This document shows positions 25,388-34,774 of a DNA stretch of 64,000 bases, piece after piece. The translations under genes were made by a program, and so were the position numbers. The notes below the pieces were generated by a model that made no database searches, had not been told where the DNA came from, and worked only from the letters and a program-made list of their open reading frames with translations. The DNA comes from an uncultured Spartobacteria bacterium (GTDB lineage: Bacteria; Verrucomicrobiota; Verrucomicrobiia; Chthoniobacterales; JAATET01): contig CALGTD010000098.1 in NCBI GenBank assembly GCA_937901895.1, positions 10,584 to 74,583 on the forward strand, in the 5' to 3' direction. Position 1 is the first letter of the stretch. Every line of letters starts with the position of its first letter.

Positions 25388-28300
25388 CTATCGCTTCAGA
25401 GTTTCCGCGAGGAAGGGCGCGGTGCGACTGGTCCGGCTCTTCGCGACCTGCTCGGGCGTTCCCTGGACGACAATCCCGCCGCCCTTCGCGCCTGCCTCGG
25501 GGCCGATGTCGATCACATAGTCGGCCTCGGCGACGACGTCGAGGTGGTGCTCGATGACGACGACCGTGCCACCTTCATCCACAAGGCGGTGAAGGACGGC
25601 AATGAGGTTTGCCACGTCGGCGGTGTGAAGACCGATCGTAGGTTCCTCGAGCACGTAGAGTGTGGATTTTCCGATGCGTGTCGTGCGAATGGCCTCCGCC
25701 TTCGCCGTGGAACGGCGCGCAAGCTGGGTGACGAGTTTGATGCGCTGGGCCTCGCCGCCGCTGAGCGTCGGACTGGGCTGGCCGAGCTGGAGATAACCGA
25801 GGCCGGTCTCGCACAGCAGATCGAGTGAGCGCTTGATCTTCGGATGCGATGCGAAGAATTCCGCGGCCTGCTCCACCGTCATTTCCATCACGTCGCCGAT
25901 CGATCGCTCGTTGTATTTCACCTCGAGCGTGGCGTCGTTGTAGCGCTTTCCGTGGCACTCCTCGCAGGGCATGTAGGTCGTGGGGAGGAAGTTCATCTCG
26001 AGCTTGATGACTCCCTGGCCCGTGCAGTTTTCACAGCGACCACCCTCGTTGTTGAAGGAGAAGCGGCTCGACGTGTAGCCGCGGAGGCGCGCCTCGGGGA
26101 GCTGGGCGAAGACATTGCGAATCTCGTCGAGCACCTTGATGTAGGTCGCGGGCGTGGAGCGCGAGGTCTTGCCGATGGGTGACTGGTCAACCTCGAGAAC
26201 GGCGCCGATGCCGTCGAGTCCGCTGATAGAGCGCCAGTTTGATGGCGGGTTCGTGCGCTTTCCCTTCCGCGCAAGCGTGTCGCGGACGGCCGGCACGAGG
26301 ACGCCGCGGACGAGACTGCTCTTGCCGGAACCGGAGATGCCCGTGACGACGGTGAGCCGGTTCACGGGGATGCGGACATCGATGTCCTTCAGATTGTGCA
26401 GAGTTGCACCGTTCAGCTCGATCCAGCCCGGCGCCGTGTGGACGGAACGCCGGCTGCCGGAGAGAGGATGACGCATTGGCTCGCGGAGGTATTTTGCGGT
26501 GAGCGATTCCTCGCGGGTCATCACCTCCGAGACCGGACCGCAGGCAATCACCTGGCCGCCATTGCGACCGGCACGCGGGCCGAGGTCGATGAGGTGATCC
26601 GCGCGGCGCATCGTGTCCTCATCGTGTTCGACGATGACGAGGGAGTTCCCATTGCGTGAGAGCTTCACGAGCGCGTCGAGCAGGCGGTCGTTGTCGCGCG
26701 GATGAAGACCGATGGTTGGCTCGTCGAGGACGTAGAGCACGCCGCGAAGATTCGAGCCGAGCTGAGCCGCGAGCCGGATGCGCTGCGACTCTCCGCCGGA
26801 GAGCGTCTTTGCGGCACGATCGAGGCTGAGGTAGTCGAGCCCGACGACCTCGAGAAACTCGAGGCGCTGGGAAATCTCGGCGAGAATTTCGCTCGCGATC
26901 GGCTTTTCGGCCGCGGTGAACCGGAGCTTGCGAAGCAGGGAAAGCGCCGCCGCGGCGGGGGCCGAGATGAAATCGGTGACGGGGTGACCCTTCACTCGCA
27001 CGGCGCGGGCGGTCGCGTTGATTCGCGATCCGTGGCATTCCGGACAGGGTTCGGATTCGTCCGACTCCAGGGATTCAAACGCGCGCTCCTCGGCGAGGTC
27101 GGCTTCGAGTTGGGACTCGAACTCCTTTGCCGGCGGGCGGTGGTTCCAGACTTCGCCGAAACCCCGGCAGTGTTCGCACCACCCATGCGGGGAATTGAAC
27201 GAAAACATCCGCGGATCGAGTTCCTCGAACGCCCTGCCGCACGACGGGCAGTTCATCTCCGTGCTGAGAATGTGGGAGACCCGTTTCGAGTCGAGAACCC
27301 GCGCGGTGCCCTTGCCGACGGCGAGCGCCTGCCGGACGAGTTTGGGGGCGTCCTTCAGTGTGCCTGGACGAAGTTCGCCGATGAGAACGTCGATCGAATG
27401 CTCGCGGAAGCGCTCGAGCTTCTGGAATTTTTCGACGGGAGTGATCTCGCCGTCCACGAGCAGCGTCCGGAATCCGTGGCGCTCCGCCCAGCGGGCGACT
27501 TCGGTGTGAAAGCCTTTGCGCGCCTTGACCAGTGGGGCGAAGAGCTGGACGCGACCGCGCTTCGCAAGCGCCTGAACCTGTGCCGTGATTGCGGCGGTGG
27601 TCTGGGTTTCGACGGGCTCGTCGCAGTCGGGGCAGTATTGCACACCGAGCTTGGAGAAGAGGAGACGCAGGAAATGATAGACCTCGGTGACGGTGGCCAC
27701 GGTCGACTTTCCGCCGCCGCGCGTGACGCGCTGCTCGATGGCGACACTCGGCGGCAGACCGTCGATCGAATCGACCTCGGGCTTCTCGAGTTGCTCGACG
27801 AACTGGCGCGCATACGGCGACATGCTGTCGAGAAAGCGCCGCTGGCCTTCCGCGAACAGGATGTCGAACGCGAGGGTCGATTTGCCCGAGCCGCTGAGAC
27901 CGGTGATGACCACGACCTTGTCCCGTGGAATTTCGAGGTCCACGTTCTTCAGGTTGTGTTCGCGGGCACCGCGGATCGTGATGGCCCCTTCGGTGTCGTT
28001 GAGAACCGGCGGACGGGAAAGGCGGGGAGCTTCGCGAACCCTGGATGTGGATCCGGATAGCACGTCGCGGAGGAAGCGACCGGTGTGGGATTGTTCGACC
28101 TCCGCAACCTGCTCGGGTGTTCCTTCGGCGACGAGTTTGCCCCCTTCATCACCCGCCTCGGGGCCAAGATCCACGAGCCAGTCGGCGGACTTGATGACTT
28201 CGAGATTGTGCTCGATGACGACGAGGCTGTTTCCCTCCTCCACGAGGCGCTGGAACACCCGGAGGAGCTGCGCGACATCGTCGATATGCAGGCCGGTGGT

Positions 28301-30871
28301 GGGCTCGTCGAAGATGAGAAGCGCGCCCGCACCGTCGCGCTTTTCCACGAGATGGTTGACCAGTTTGAGCCGCTGGGACTCACCGCCGGAGAGGACGTTG
28401 AGCGGCTGACCGAGGCGGAGATAGCCAAGACCGACCTCAGACATGAGCTGGAGCGGGCGGGTGATTTCGCCCTTGCGTTCCTTGTCGGTGAAGAAGGCGA
28501 TGGCCTCGTCGACGGTCATCTCGAGCACATCGTGGATCGATTTGCCGTCGATGCGGATTGCGAGAAGAGGCGCTTGATACCGGCGGCCTTCGCATTCGGG
28601 ACAGCGGATGAACAGGTCGCTGAGGAATTGCATCTCAATCTTCTCGAAGCCGAGGCCTGCGCAGCGCTCGCAGCGACCGTTGCCGGAATTGAATGAGAAC
28701 GATCCGGCCGTGAAGCCGGCCTGCGTGGCGTCGTCCGTGGCCGCGAACATGGCCCGGATGTGGTCGAATGCGCCGACGTAAACCGCCGGGGTCGATCGGG
28801 GGCTGCGGGCGAGCGGGGACTGATCGACCATCACGATGTCCTCGAACTCCTCCGCACCATCGATGGATTTCACCGTGCCTGCCGCCTCGAAGTCATCGCC
28901 CGCTTCCCCAACCAGATTTCGATACAGGACGTTGTGAACCAGCGTGGATTTTCCGGAACCGGAGACGCCGGTCACGCAGCAAAAGACTCCGAGCGGAATG
29001 CGGACGTCGAGGTTGCGGAGGTTGTGGTGGTCTATGCCGCAAATTTCGATGAACGAGCGGGGTGCGCGACGCTTCGCCGGAACGGGGATGGCGCGTTCGC
29101 CGCGGAGATAGGAGGCGGTGAGCGAGTTTGGAACGGGAAATCCGGAGTCGGAAATCCGGTCCATCGGGCCGGAAAACGTCACCTCTCCGCCGGTGGCGCC
29201 GCGACCCGGGCCGATGTCGACGAGGTGGTCTGCCGCGCGAATGATCGCCTCCTCGTGTTCGACCACGAGGAGCGTGTTGCCCTTGTCACGCAGGGCGTGC
29301 ATCACTTCGAGCAGTCGTGCCGTGTCTCGCGGATGAAGACCCACGCTGGGCTCGTCCATGACGAAGAGCGTGTTCACCAGCGAGGCGCCAAGGCAGGTGG
29401 TGAGGTTCACGCGCTCGATCTCGCCGCCGGAAAGCGTGCGGGTGGGGCGGTCGAGCGAGAGGTAGCCAAGGCCGACCTGCAGGAGGTAACGAAGGCGGGA
29501 GCGGATCTGTTCGCGGAGAAGCTCGGCGCTCGGGTCGTTTGGGGGGAGTTCGACGCGGTCGAACACATCGACCAGTTTCGAGACAGGAAGCGTTGCGAGC
29601 TGTGGAAGCGTCAGACGGCCAGGCTCGAGACGGTAATTCAACGTTGCGGGCTGAAACCGGCCGCCATTGCACTCCGGGCACGGTTGATAGCTCCGGTAGC
29701 GCGAAAGGAGCACACGGATGTGCATCTTGTAGGTCCGCGCCTCAAGCCACTCGAAGTAGCCTTTCACGCCATACCAGCCGCCGCTTTCGTAAAGCTCGTC
29801 CGCGGAGACATCCACCCTCGTGTCACCTTCGATGACCCATTTCTGATCACGCTCCGGGAGGCTGGAGAACGGCGCGTAGATGTCGATGTCCTGATGCCGC
29901 GCGGCGCGGATCAAATCGTCCTGGCACTCGCGCGAGTGACCGGACTGAAACGGTTTGATCGCACCATCCGCAAGACTCACGGACCGGTCCGGAATCACCC
30001 GGTTCATGTCGATGCCAATCGTGCGTCCGAATCCGCGGCATGCGGGGCATGCCCCCAGCGGGTTGTTGAAGGTGAAGAGTCCGGGCGAAGGCGGACGAAT
30101 CCCCAGATCGCAGTGCGCGCAATGCCATCCGCTCGAGTAGGGGTGACTGCGACCGGAAGAGGGCTCATGAATCGAAACCTTGCCCTGCCCGAGGCGGAGG
30201 GCGGTTTCGATGGCCTCGGCGAGACGGCTGCGATTGTCCGGACTGACCGTGACGCGGTCCTGAATGACGGGGACCACGGCAGGCAATGCCTTGCGCGTCG
30301 GCGCTTCGTCGGTGCGAACGATGTCGCCGTAGAGAAGGATGCGAAGAAACCCCTGCTGCTGGAGAAATGCGAAGAAGTCCTTTGGGTCGGTCTTCGCGGG
30401 AACCGTGACATGAAACGTCACGAGCACCTGCTCCCCGGCAAAGTCGTGAAGGACGTGCTCCAGGATCGAGTGGGCGGTTTCCGGCCGGACCGGCTGGGCG
30501 CATTCCGGGCAGAACGCCTTCGCTGCGCGGGTGTAGAAGAGTTTCAGGTAGTCGTTGATCTCGGTGATCGTGCCGACCGTCGAGCGTGTTGAGCGGACAT
30601 GATTCGCCTGCTCGATCGCAATTGCGGGGGGAATTCCCTCGATGGAATCGGCCTGCGGCTTGTCCATCCGGTCGAGGAACTGCCGCGTGTAGGGACTGAA
30701 CGTCTCGACGTAGCGGCGCTGGCCCTCCGCGTAGATCGTGTCAAAGGCGAGGCTCGACTTCCCGCTGCCGCTGGGCCCGGTGACGACGATGAACCGGCCC
30801 AGGGGCAGGTCCAGATTGATTCCCTTGAGGTTGTTTTGACGGGCGCCGCGAATGCGGATGAACTTCGACAC
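25388..30871 (-). CDS. uvrA: Double-length UvrA (tandem duplicated excinuclease ABC subunit A)
   Basis: A 1827-residue protein, about twice the usual 940, made of two head-to-tail UvrA units in one frame. There are four nucleotide-binding sites: Walker A GPSGSGKSS (about 31), GVSGSGKST (about 635), GLSGSGKST (about 990) and GISGSGKSS (about 1515), with four LSGGE signatures (LSGGEIERV, LSGGESQRLK, LSGGESQRIR, LSGGEAQRIK). Each unit has zinc-type Cys pairs such as CPEC, CAHC, CERC and CPDC. UvrA scans DNA for lesions and loads UvrB in nucleotide excision repair. Doubled UvrA is known in Chlamydiae and related bacteria, supporting the PVC assignment. The start is a GTG (SKFIRIRGARQNNLKGI), the normal UvrA N-terminus. 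uvrB and uvrC are not in the window. Confidence 0.95.
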   Translation of the reverse strand: MSKFIRIRGARQNNLKGINLDLPLGRFIVVTGPSGSGKSSLAFDTIYAEGQRRYVETFSPYTRQFLDRMDKPQADSIEGIPPAIAIEQANHVRSTRSTVGTITEINDYLKLFYTRAAKAFCPECAQPVRPETAHSILEHVLHDFAGEQVLVTFHVTVPAKTDPKDFFAFLQQQGFLRILLYGDIVRTDEAPTRKALPAVVPVIQDRVTVSPDNRSRLAEAIETALRLGQGKVSIHEPSSGRSHPYSSGWHCAHCDLGIRPPSPGLFTFNNPLGACPACRGFGRTIGIDMNRVIPDRSVSLADGAIKPFQSGHSRECQDDLIRAARHQDIDIYAPFSSLPERDQKWVIEGDTRVDVSADELYESGGWYGVKGYFEWLEARTYKMHIRVLLSRYRSYQPCPECNGGRFQPATLNYRLEPGRLTLPQLATLPVSKLVDVFDRVELPPNDPSAELLREQIRSRLRYLLQVGLGYLSLDRPTRTLSGGEIERVNLTTCLGASLVNTLFVMDEPSVGLHPRDTARLLEVMHALRDKGNTLLVVEHEEAIIRAADHLVDIGPGRGATGGEVTFSGPMDRISDSGFPVPNSLTASYLRGERAIPVPAKRRAPRSFIEICGIDHHNLRNLDVRIPLGVFCCVTGVSGSGKSTLVHNVLYRNLVGEAGDDFEAAGTVKSIDGAEEFEDIVMVDQSPLARSPRSTPAVYVGAFDHIRAMFAATDDATQAGFTAGSFSFNSGNGRCERCAGLGFEKIEMQFLSDLFIRCPECEGRRYQAPLLAIRIDGKSIHDVLEMTVDEAIAFFTDKERKGEITRPLQLMSEVGLGYLRLGQPLNVLSGGESQRLKLVNHLVEKRDGAGALLIFDEPTTGLHIDDVAQLLRVFQRLVEEGNSLVVIEHNLEVIKSADWLVDLGPEAGDEGGKLVAEGTPEQVAEVEQSHTGRFLRDVLSGSTSRVREAPRLSRPPVLNDTEGAITIRGAREHNLKNVDLEIPRDKVVVITGLSGSGKSTLAFDILFAEGQRRFLDSMSPYARQFVEQLEKPEVDSIDGLPPSVAIEQRVTRGGGKSTVATVTEVYHFLRLLFSKLGVQYCPDCDEPVETQTTAAITAQVQALAKRGRVQLFAPLVKARKGFHTEVARWAERHGFRTLLVDGEITPVEKFQKLERFREHSIDVLIGELRPGTLKDAPKLVRQALAVGKGTARVLDSKRVSHILSTEMNCPSCGRAFEELDPRMFSFNSPHGWCEHCRGFGEVWNHRPPAKEFESQLEADLAEERAFESLESDESEPCPECHGSRINATARAVRVKGHPVTDFISAPAAAALSLLRKLRFTAAEKPIASEILAEISQRLEFLEVVGLDYLSLDRAAKTLSGGESQRIRLAAQLGSNLRGVLYVLDEPTIGLHPRDNDRLLDALVKLSRNGNSLVIVEHDEDTMRRADHLIDLGPRAGRNGGQVIACGPVSEVMTREESLTAKYLREPMRHPLSGSRRSVHTAPGWIELNGATLHNLKDIDVRIPVNRLTVVTGISGSGKSSLVRGVLVPAVRDTLARKGKRTNPPSNWRSISGLDGIGAVLEVDQSPIGKTSRSTPATYIKVLDEIRNVFAQLPEARLRGYTSSRFSFNNEGGRCENCTGQGVIKLEMNFLPTTYMPCEECHGKRYNDATLEVKYNERSIGDVMEMTVEQAAEFFASHPKIKRSLDLLCETGLGYLQLGQPSPTLSGGEAQRIKLVTQLARRSTAKAEAIRTTRIGKSTLYVLEEPTIGLHTADVANLIAVLHRLVDEGGTVVVIEHHLDVVAEADYVIDIGPEAGAKGGGIVVQGTPEQVAKSRTSRTAPFLAETLKR

Positions 30872-30906
30872 GCCCTAATCTACGCGGCGGGTCAAGTCGG
30901 GCCGCC

Positions 30907-31215
30907 TCAATCCTTCATTGCCTCCGTGCGGAGGAGGACGCGCTGGCGCATGACCTTGCCGGCCTTGAATTTTACCGTCGCCCGTGCGGGGATGACGACA
31001 TCGGTCTCGGGTTTGTTGGGATTGCGTCCGACCCGTGACTTGGTCAGCCGGACTTCGAAGACTCCGAAATTGCGGAGCTCGACATTCCGTCCATCCGCCA
31101 GCGCATCGGTGATGTAGTCCAGAGTTTTCTGGATCACGTCGAACACGCTTTGCTGGACGAGCCCGGTTTCATTGCTGATCCGGACCACCAAATCCCTCTT
31201 CGTCAGATTGCCCAT
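30907..31215 (-). CDS. HU/IHF-family DNA-binding protein
   Basis: A 102-residue nucleoid protein. LTKRDLVVRISNETGLVQQSVFDVIQKTLDYITDALADGRNVELRNFGVFEVRLTKSRVGRNPNKPETDVVIPARATVKFKAGKVMR contains the helical dimer part, the GRNP beta-arm tip that inserts into the DNA minor groove, and the FKAGK ending. The ATG at 31215 was chosen over an in-frame start 39 bases upstream because it has a good AGGAAGGAAAAAGG purine-rich site before it. HU versus IHF-like cannot be separated by eye. Confidence 0.93.
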   Translation of the reverse strand: MGNLTKRDLVVRISNETGLVQQSVFDVIQKTLDYITDALADGRNVELRNFGVFEVRLTKSRVGRNPNKPETDVVIPARATVKFKAGKVMRQRVLLRTEAMKD

Positions 31216-31275
31216 GCCTTTTTCCTTCCTGATCGTTTGCAATTTGGAAAGCAAAAATCGGACCGGGTTTGGGAA

Positions 31276-32991
31276 TTAACGTGAGATACGGGCTGTTTGC
31301 ACAAGAATTTGATGGAGAACCTTCAACTCTCGTCGAAATTCGCGATTGAGCCGGGCGGTAGGAACTCCGAGTCGGGCCGTCCAGTTGGCATCGCCGATTT
31401 CCCCCGGGACGTTGAAGCGATCCTCCGCTCCCAGAATATCGGTGATCATTGGGACGGCGAGCCACGAGTTCGCAGCCATGAGGCCGCGCATGGTGGCCTC
31501 GTGAATTGACGCATTGAACTCCACGGGCGCGTCCAGAGGCGCTGCACCGGCGAAAATCAGAAGTTCGTTCATTCGGCTCAGGGATTCCGCAGCCGCCCCG
31601 GAGTCGCCGGCTTGTGCGGCCGCGAACCATGCGTTCCAAAATGTTTTCACCGGCGGGTGGTCGTGCGTCGCGTAGGTGGCGAGCGAGAGGCGCTGGTATT
31701 GCGCGCCGGGAATCATTCGATCTTCCTCGTCGCGTTCCCATTGGGGGATCTTGAATCCGGGGATCTCCAGCCGTTCAAGGGCGGGACGCACATAGGGAGG
31801 AACCGTGCCCAGGTCCTCGGCGACGATGCGGTGCGGGCCGGTTTCCTCGAGGAAAATCCGGAAAAGCACCTCGCCATGCCGGCAGTTTGCAGCCTCGTTT
31901 TCCGGCGTCGAGTCGTCACGGGGAACGAATCCCGGGAGCCGACCGCCGGTTTTCTCGCGTGCCTGCTCCTCGTCGAGATCGAGGAATTCCATGTTCTGCT
32001 CCGGGCGCCACGGGAAGCTGTAGATGCGGAAGAATCCGAGTGCATGATCGACGCGGAGCAGGTCGAACAGGTTGCGCATCGCTTCCAGCCGGCGGCGCCA
32101 CCAACGGAAGTTGTCGTGCGACATCGCGAACCAGTCGTAGAGCGGGAAGCCCCAGTTTTGACCCCATTTTTCGGTGAACGGATCGGCCGCGAAGACCTTT
32201 TCCGGAGGCGCGCCGCACGAGCGCGAGAGGTCGAAAATCTGTGGTTCACTCCAGACGTCGCAACTGTAGACGCTCACCCCCACCGGCACATCACCCATGA
32301 GCGCAACGCCGAGGTGGTGGCAATGGTCGCGGGTGGCGGCCCACTGCTCGTGGGCGATCCACTGGACGTAGCGATGGAAATCGGCGAGGCCGTCGACGGA
32401 CTCCCGTTCGTCGGCGGGCAGGGTGTCGCGCCATGAGGTGGCCGCTTCGAGTGAGCGGTGTTCGGGCGGCCATTCGGAGAAAACCTCCGACTCGCCGTGA
32501 AGCGTGACCAGCGCACGATAAAGTGCGTAGGCCTCGAGCCATTCGGACTGTGCGTCGCAGAAATCGACAAATCCGGCACGCCGGGCGGCGGAGGCGCTTG
32601 TCCGGAAGCGCTCGTAGGCGGCGGTGAGCAGTTCGCGTTTGAGCGACTTCACGCCGGCGTATTTGACCGGGCCGGCCCGCAGATCTTCGAGGTCGTGCCT
32701 GCTGCAGATGAGATCAAAGTCCTTTTTCCGCAGGTCGGGAAGTTCGGAGGGAAGCGTGGCGATCGTCAACGGATCGAGCGCCATCGAGCTGATGATGTTG
32801 TAAGGGCTGTTGTCGGAGCCGGGCTCGTTGACCGGGAGGATCTGGACAAGGCGCAGGCCGAGGGCCGCGGCCCATTTTGCAAACTCCCTCAACGCAAGCG
32901 TGTCGCCAATGCCGAGATCGTTGGGGCCCCGCAATGCGAACAGGGGGGCCAGCACGCCGGCGATTCGTTGGTCGGGATTCAGCTCCAGCAC
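31276..32991 (-). CDS. malQ: 4-alpha-glucanotransferase (GH77, amylomaltase)
   Basis: A GH77 enzyme of about 571 residues that moves alpha-1,4-glucan segments between maltodextrins or glycogen. Family features are IAGVLAPLFALRGPNDLGIGD, LVQILPVNEPGSDNSPYNIISSMALDPLTI, FRWWRRRLEAM, the nucleophile Asp in LLRVDHALGFFRIY, the acid/base Glu in IVAEDLGTVP and the third Asp in THDHPPVKTFW. The GTG at 32991 (MLELNPDQRIAGVLAP) is the best start; a TTG 36 bases upstream is possible, and neither has a clear ribosome-binding site. No other glycogen genes are nearby. It lies 47 bases downstream of a membrane protein gene on the same strand. Confidence 0.92.
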   Translation of the reverse strand: MLELNPDQRIAGVLAPLFALRGPNDLGIGDTLALREFAKWAAALGLRLVQILPVNEPGSDNSPYNIISSMALDPLTIATLPSELPDLRKKDFDLICSRHDLEDLRAGPVKYAGVKSLKRELLTAAYERFRTSASAARRAGFVDFCDAQSEWLEAYALYRALVTLHGESEVFSEWPPEHRSLEAATSWRDTLPADERESVDGLADFHRYVQWIAHEQWAATRDHCHHLGVALMGDVPVGVSVYSCDVWSEPQIFDLSRSCGAPPEKVFAADPFTEKWGQNWGFPLYDWFAMSHDNFRWWRRRLEAMRNLFDLLRVDHALGFFRIYSFPWRPEQNMEFLDLDEEQAREKTGGRLPGFVPRDDSTPENEAANCRHGEVLFRIFLEETGPHRIVAEDLGTVPPYVRPALERLEIPGFKIPQWERDEEDRMIPGAQYQRLSLATYATHDHPPVKTFWNAWFAAAQAGDSGAAAESLSRMNELLIFAGAAPLDAPVEFNASIHEATMRGLMAANSWLAVPMITDILGAEDRFNVPGEIGDANWTARLGVPTARLNREFRRELKVLHQILVQTARISR

Positions 32992-33037
32992 GAGGCGTTG
33001 ACTAGCCTGCGACCGTTGCGCCCGCAAGCGGAAGCGG

Positions 33038-34774
33038 TCAGCGGATGGAGGAATCCGGCAAATCCCGGAGGTCGTAGATGATGAAGCCTTCCCCGCGCGC
33101 GGCGACCGGGAGCGACCGCCACGACCGGGAGGATGTGGGATAGCGCTGACGTTCGGGTCGCCCCCAGTAGAGATAATCGACGCCCAGCGCCTGTGCGCTT
33201 TCCTTCCAGCGTGGGCCGCCAAGCATCAGGCGTTCGAGTTGGGTCATTGCGTCCGCGTAGTCGATGCCGTGGCTCCACAAATGTCCTTCGTAGCCGACCG
33301 CGATTTTCCGGCCGAGAAGGACGAGGGGATGCGAGTATTCCGGCGCGCAGGCAAAGGTCGCGGACGGATCGAGGGTTGCGATGCCGCCCTCGGTCGCGTC
33401 AACAACGGAACGTTTCGCGAGGTCGTAGCCGTGGCGTTTGTCGAGGCCGCCGACGAGGGAGATTGCCCCCGTGAAAAAAAGGACGAAGCAAACGATCGCG
33501 CGGCTCGGGAACGGCATGGGACGAAGCACGTTGCTCCAAAGCGCGGGAGCGACGGCGAGCCATGCCCAGATGAGGATCTTCGTGTTGTCCCATGGCCACT
33601 TCGCGAAGGACCACAACGTGCACGCGACGAAAAGCAGTGTGGCCGGAAGGACGAACGCGCGGGTTTCCCGGCCGCCGCGGAAGACGGTCCATACCGCAAG
33701 ACCGGCCCAGAGGACGAGGTAGAGACCAAAGTTGTTCAACCAGAACCACGCAGGATGCGACGGGTTTTCTCCTGCCGGCGTTTCATCCTGCAGCCATCCA
33801 GGGTGCCAGTGAATGCCGCCGGTCGTTCCGAAGCCTCCGGTGACGAGCGCCACGCAGAGCGTCGCCGGGAGCAGGGCGGCACATCCGAAGCGGATGCACC
33901 CGATTCGTGTGGTTCGTGACGACGCGAAGGCAAATACCCCGACGAGCACGGCGCTCAGGCAAAGGAAGCTGTGGAGACTGAAGAGCGGCAGCGATGCGTA
34001 GAGCAGAAGCGCGGCCCACCATGGAAGGAACGGGCGCTCGTCGCGGAGGAATCGCGAACGCCAGTCGTCCAGCAACAGCAGCCCGATCGGCAGTGCGAAG
34101 AGGAGGCCCCGTTGCGTGACGAAGAGGGCGAGGAAAAGGTTCTTCCAGGCCATGCGTGCCTGGTAGTCGTCGATCGGCAGGCTGCCGCTTTCCACGAGCG
34201 AGCGTAGAGCGACGAAACCTGCGAGACCCCCGCCAAACAGAAACACAGCGATTGCGAATCCGCGGCCCCATTTCCAGAGCGCGGCAGCGGTGAGGACGCA
34301 CCCGCCGACTCCCACCCAGATGAGTCCCTGTTCGACGGGGACGCCGACCGCGAGAAGCAGGGAGTTGAAGAAATCGGCCCCGATCGGATACCGCAGCGGC
34401 TCGCCTGCGAAGATGGGATTCTCCGGCCAGAACGGAACGTCGCTGGCAAAATTGCGGATGAAATTCAGGTGCAGCGCAAGGTCGCCGAGGTTGTTCGGCG
34501 AAAGGACGGTGAGGTTGTTGCCGCGTGTGTAAAGCAGCCAGAAAAACGCGCGGAATCCCGCCAGCGCAAAAGCGCCAAACAGCGCCCACTCGACCGGATG
34601 AAAGCGTGCGGAGACCGGCGTTGTCTGACGAAATGCCAGGGCACCCACGCCTGCACCGATTGCGAGTGCCAGCCACGCCGTAATGGCGAGGAGGCCGCCG
34701 CCGGCGAATGCGAAGGCAATGCCTGCGACGACCGCCGTGACGGCGCCGATGAGAACCGCTGCGAAGGCTCTCAC
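33038..34774 (-). CDS. Polytopic membrane protein, putative GT-C-type glycosyltransferase
   Basis: A 578-residue protein with a dozen or so hydrophobic segments (e.g. FAAVLIGAVTAVVAGIAFAF, LLAITAWLALAIGAGVGALAF). After the second pair comes NNLGDLALHLNFIRNFASDVPFWPENPIFAGEPLRYPIGADFFNSLLL, a D-x-x-L-H loop with ENPIFAGEPLRYP that recalls DUF2298/YYY-type and other GT-C membrane proteins using polyprenyl-linked sugars. The C-terminal soluble part (CAPEYSHPLVLLGRKIAVGYEGHLWSHG...LERLMLG...ALGVDYLYWG) is typical of such enzymes. The GTG start at 34774 overlaps the stop of the Agl23-like gene and has a GGAGG site, so the two are coupled. Substrate unknown. Confidence 0.7.
   Translation of the reverse strand: MRAFAAVLIGAVTAVVAGIAFAFAGGGLLAITAWLALAIGAGVGALAFRQTTPVSARFHPVEWALFGAFALAGFRAFFWLLYTRGNNLTVLSPNNLGDLALHLNFIRNFASDVPFWPENPIFAGEPLRYPIGADFFNSLLLAVGVPVEQGLIWVGVGGCVLTAAALWKWGRGFAIAVFLFGGGLAGFVALRSLVESGSLPIDDYQARMAWKNLFLALFVTQRGLLFALPIGLLLLDDWRSRFLRDERPFLPWWAALLLYASLPLFSLHSFLCLSAVLVGVFAFASSRTTRIGCIRFGCAALLPATLCVALVTGGFGTTGGIHWHPGWLQDETPAGENPSHPAWFWLNNFGLYLVLWAGLAVWTVFRGGRETRAFVLPATLLFVACTLWSFAKWPWDNTKILIWAWLAVAPALWSNVLRPMPFPSRAIVCFVLFFTGAISLVGGLDKRHGYDLAKRSVVDATEGGIATLDPSATFACAPEYSHPLVLLGRKIAVGYEGHLWSHGIDYADAMTQLERLMLGGPRWKESAQALGVDYLYWGRPERQRYPTSSRSWRSLPVAARGEGFIIYDLRDLPDSSIR

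Noticed and set aside
28760..30592. 610-codon plus-strand frame inside uvrA
   Set aside because: Antisense shadow of conserved UvrA sequence with no motif of its own.
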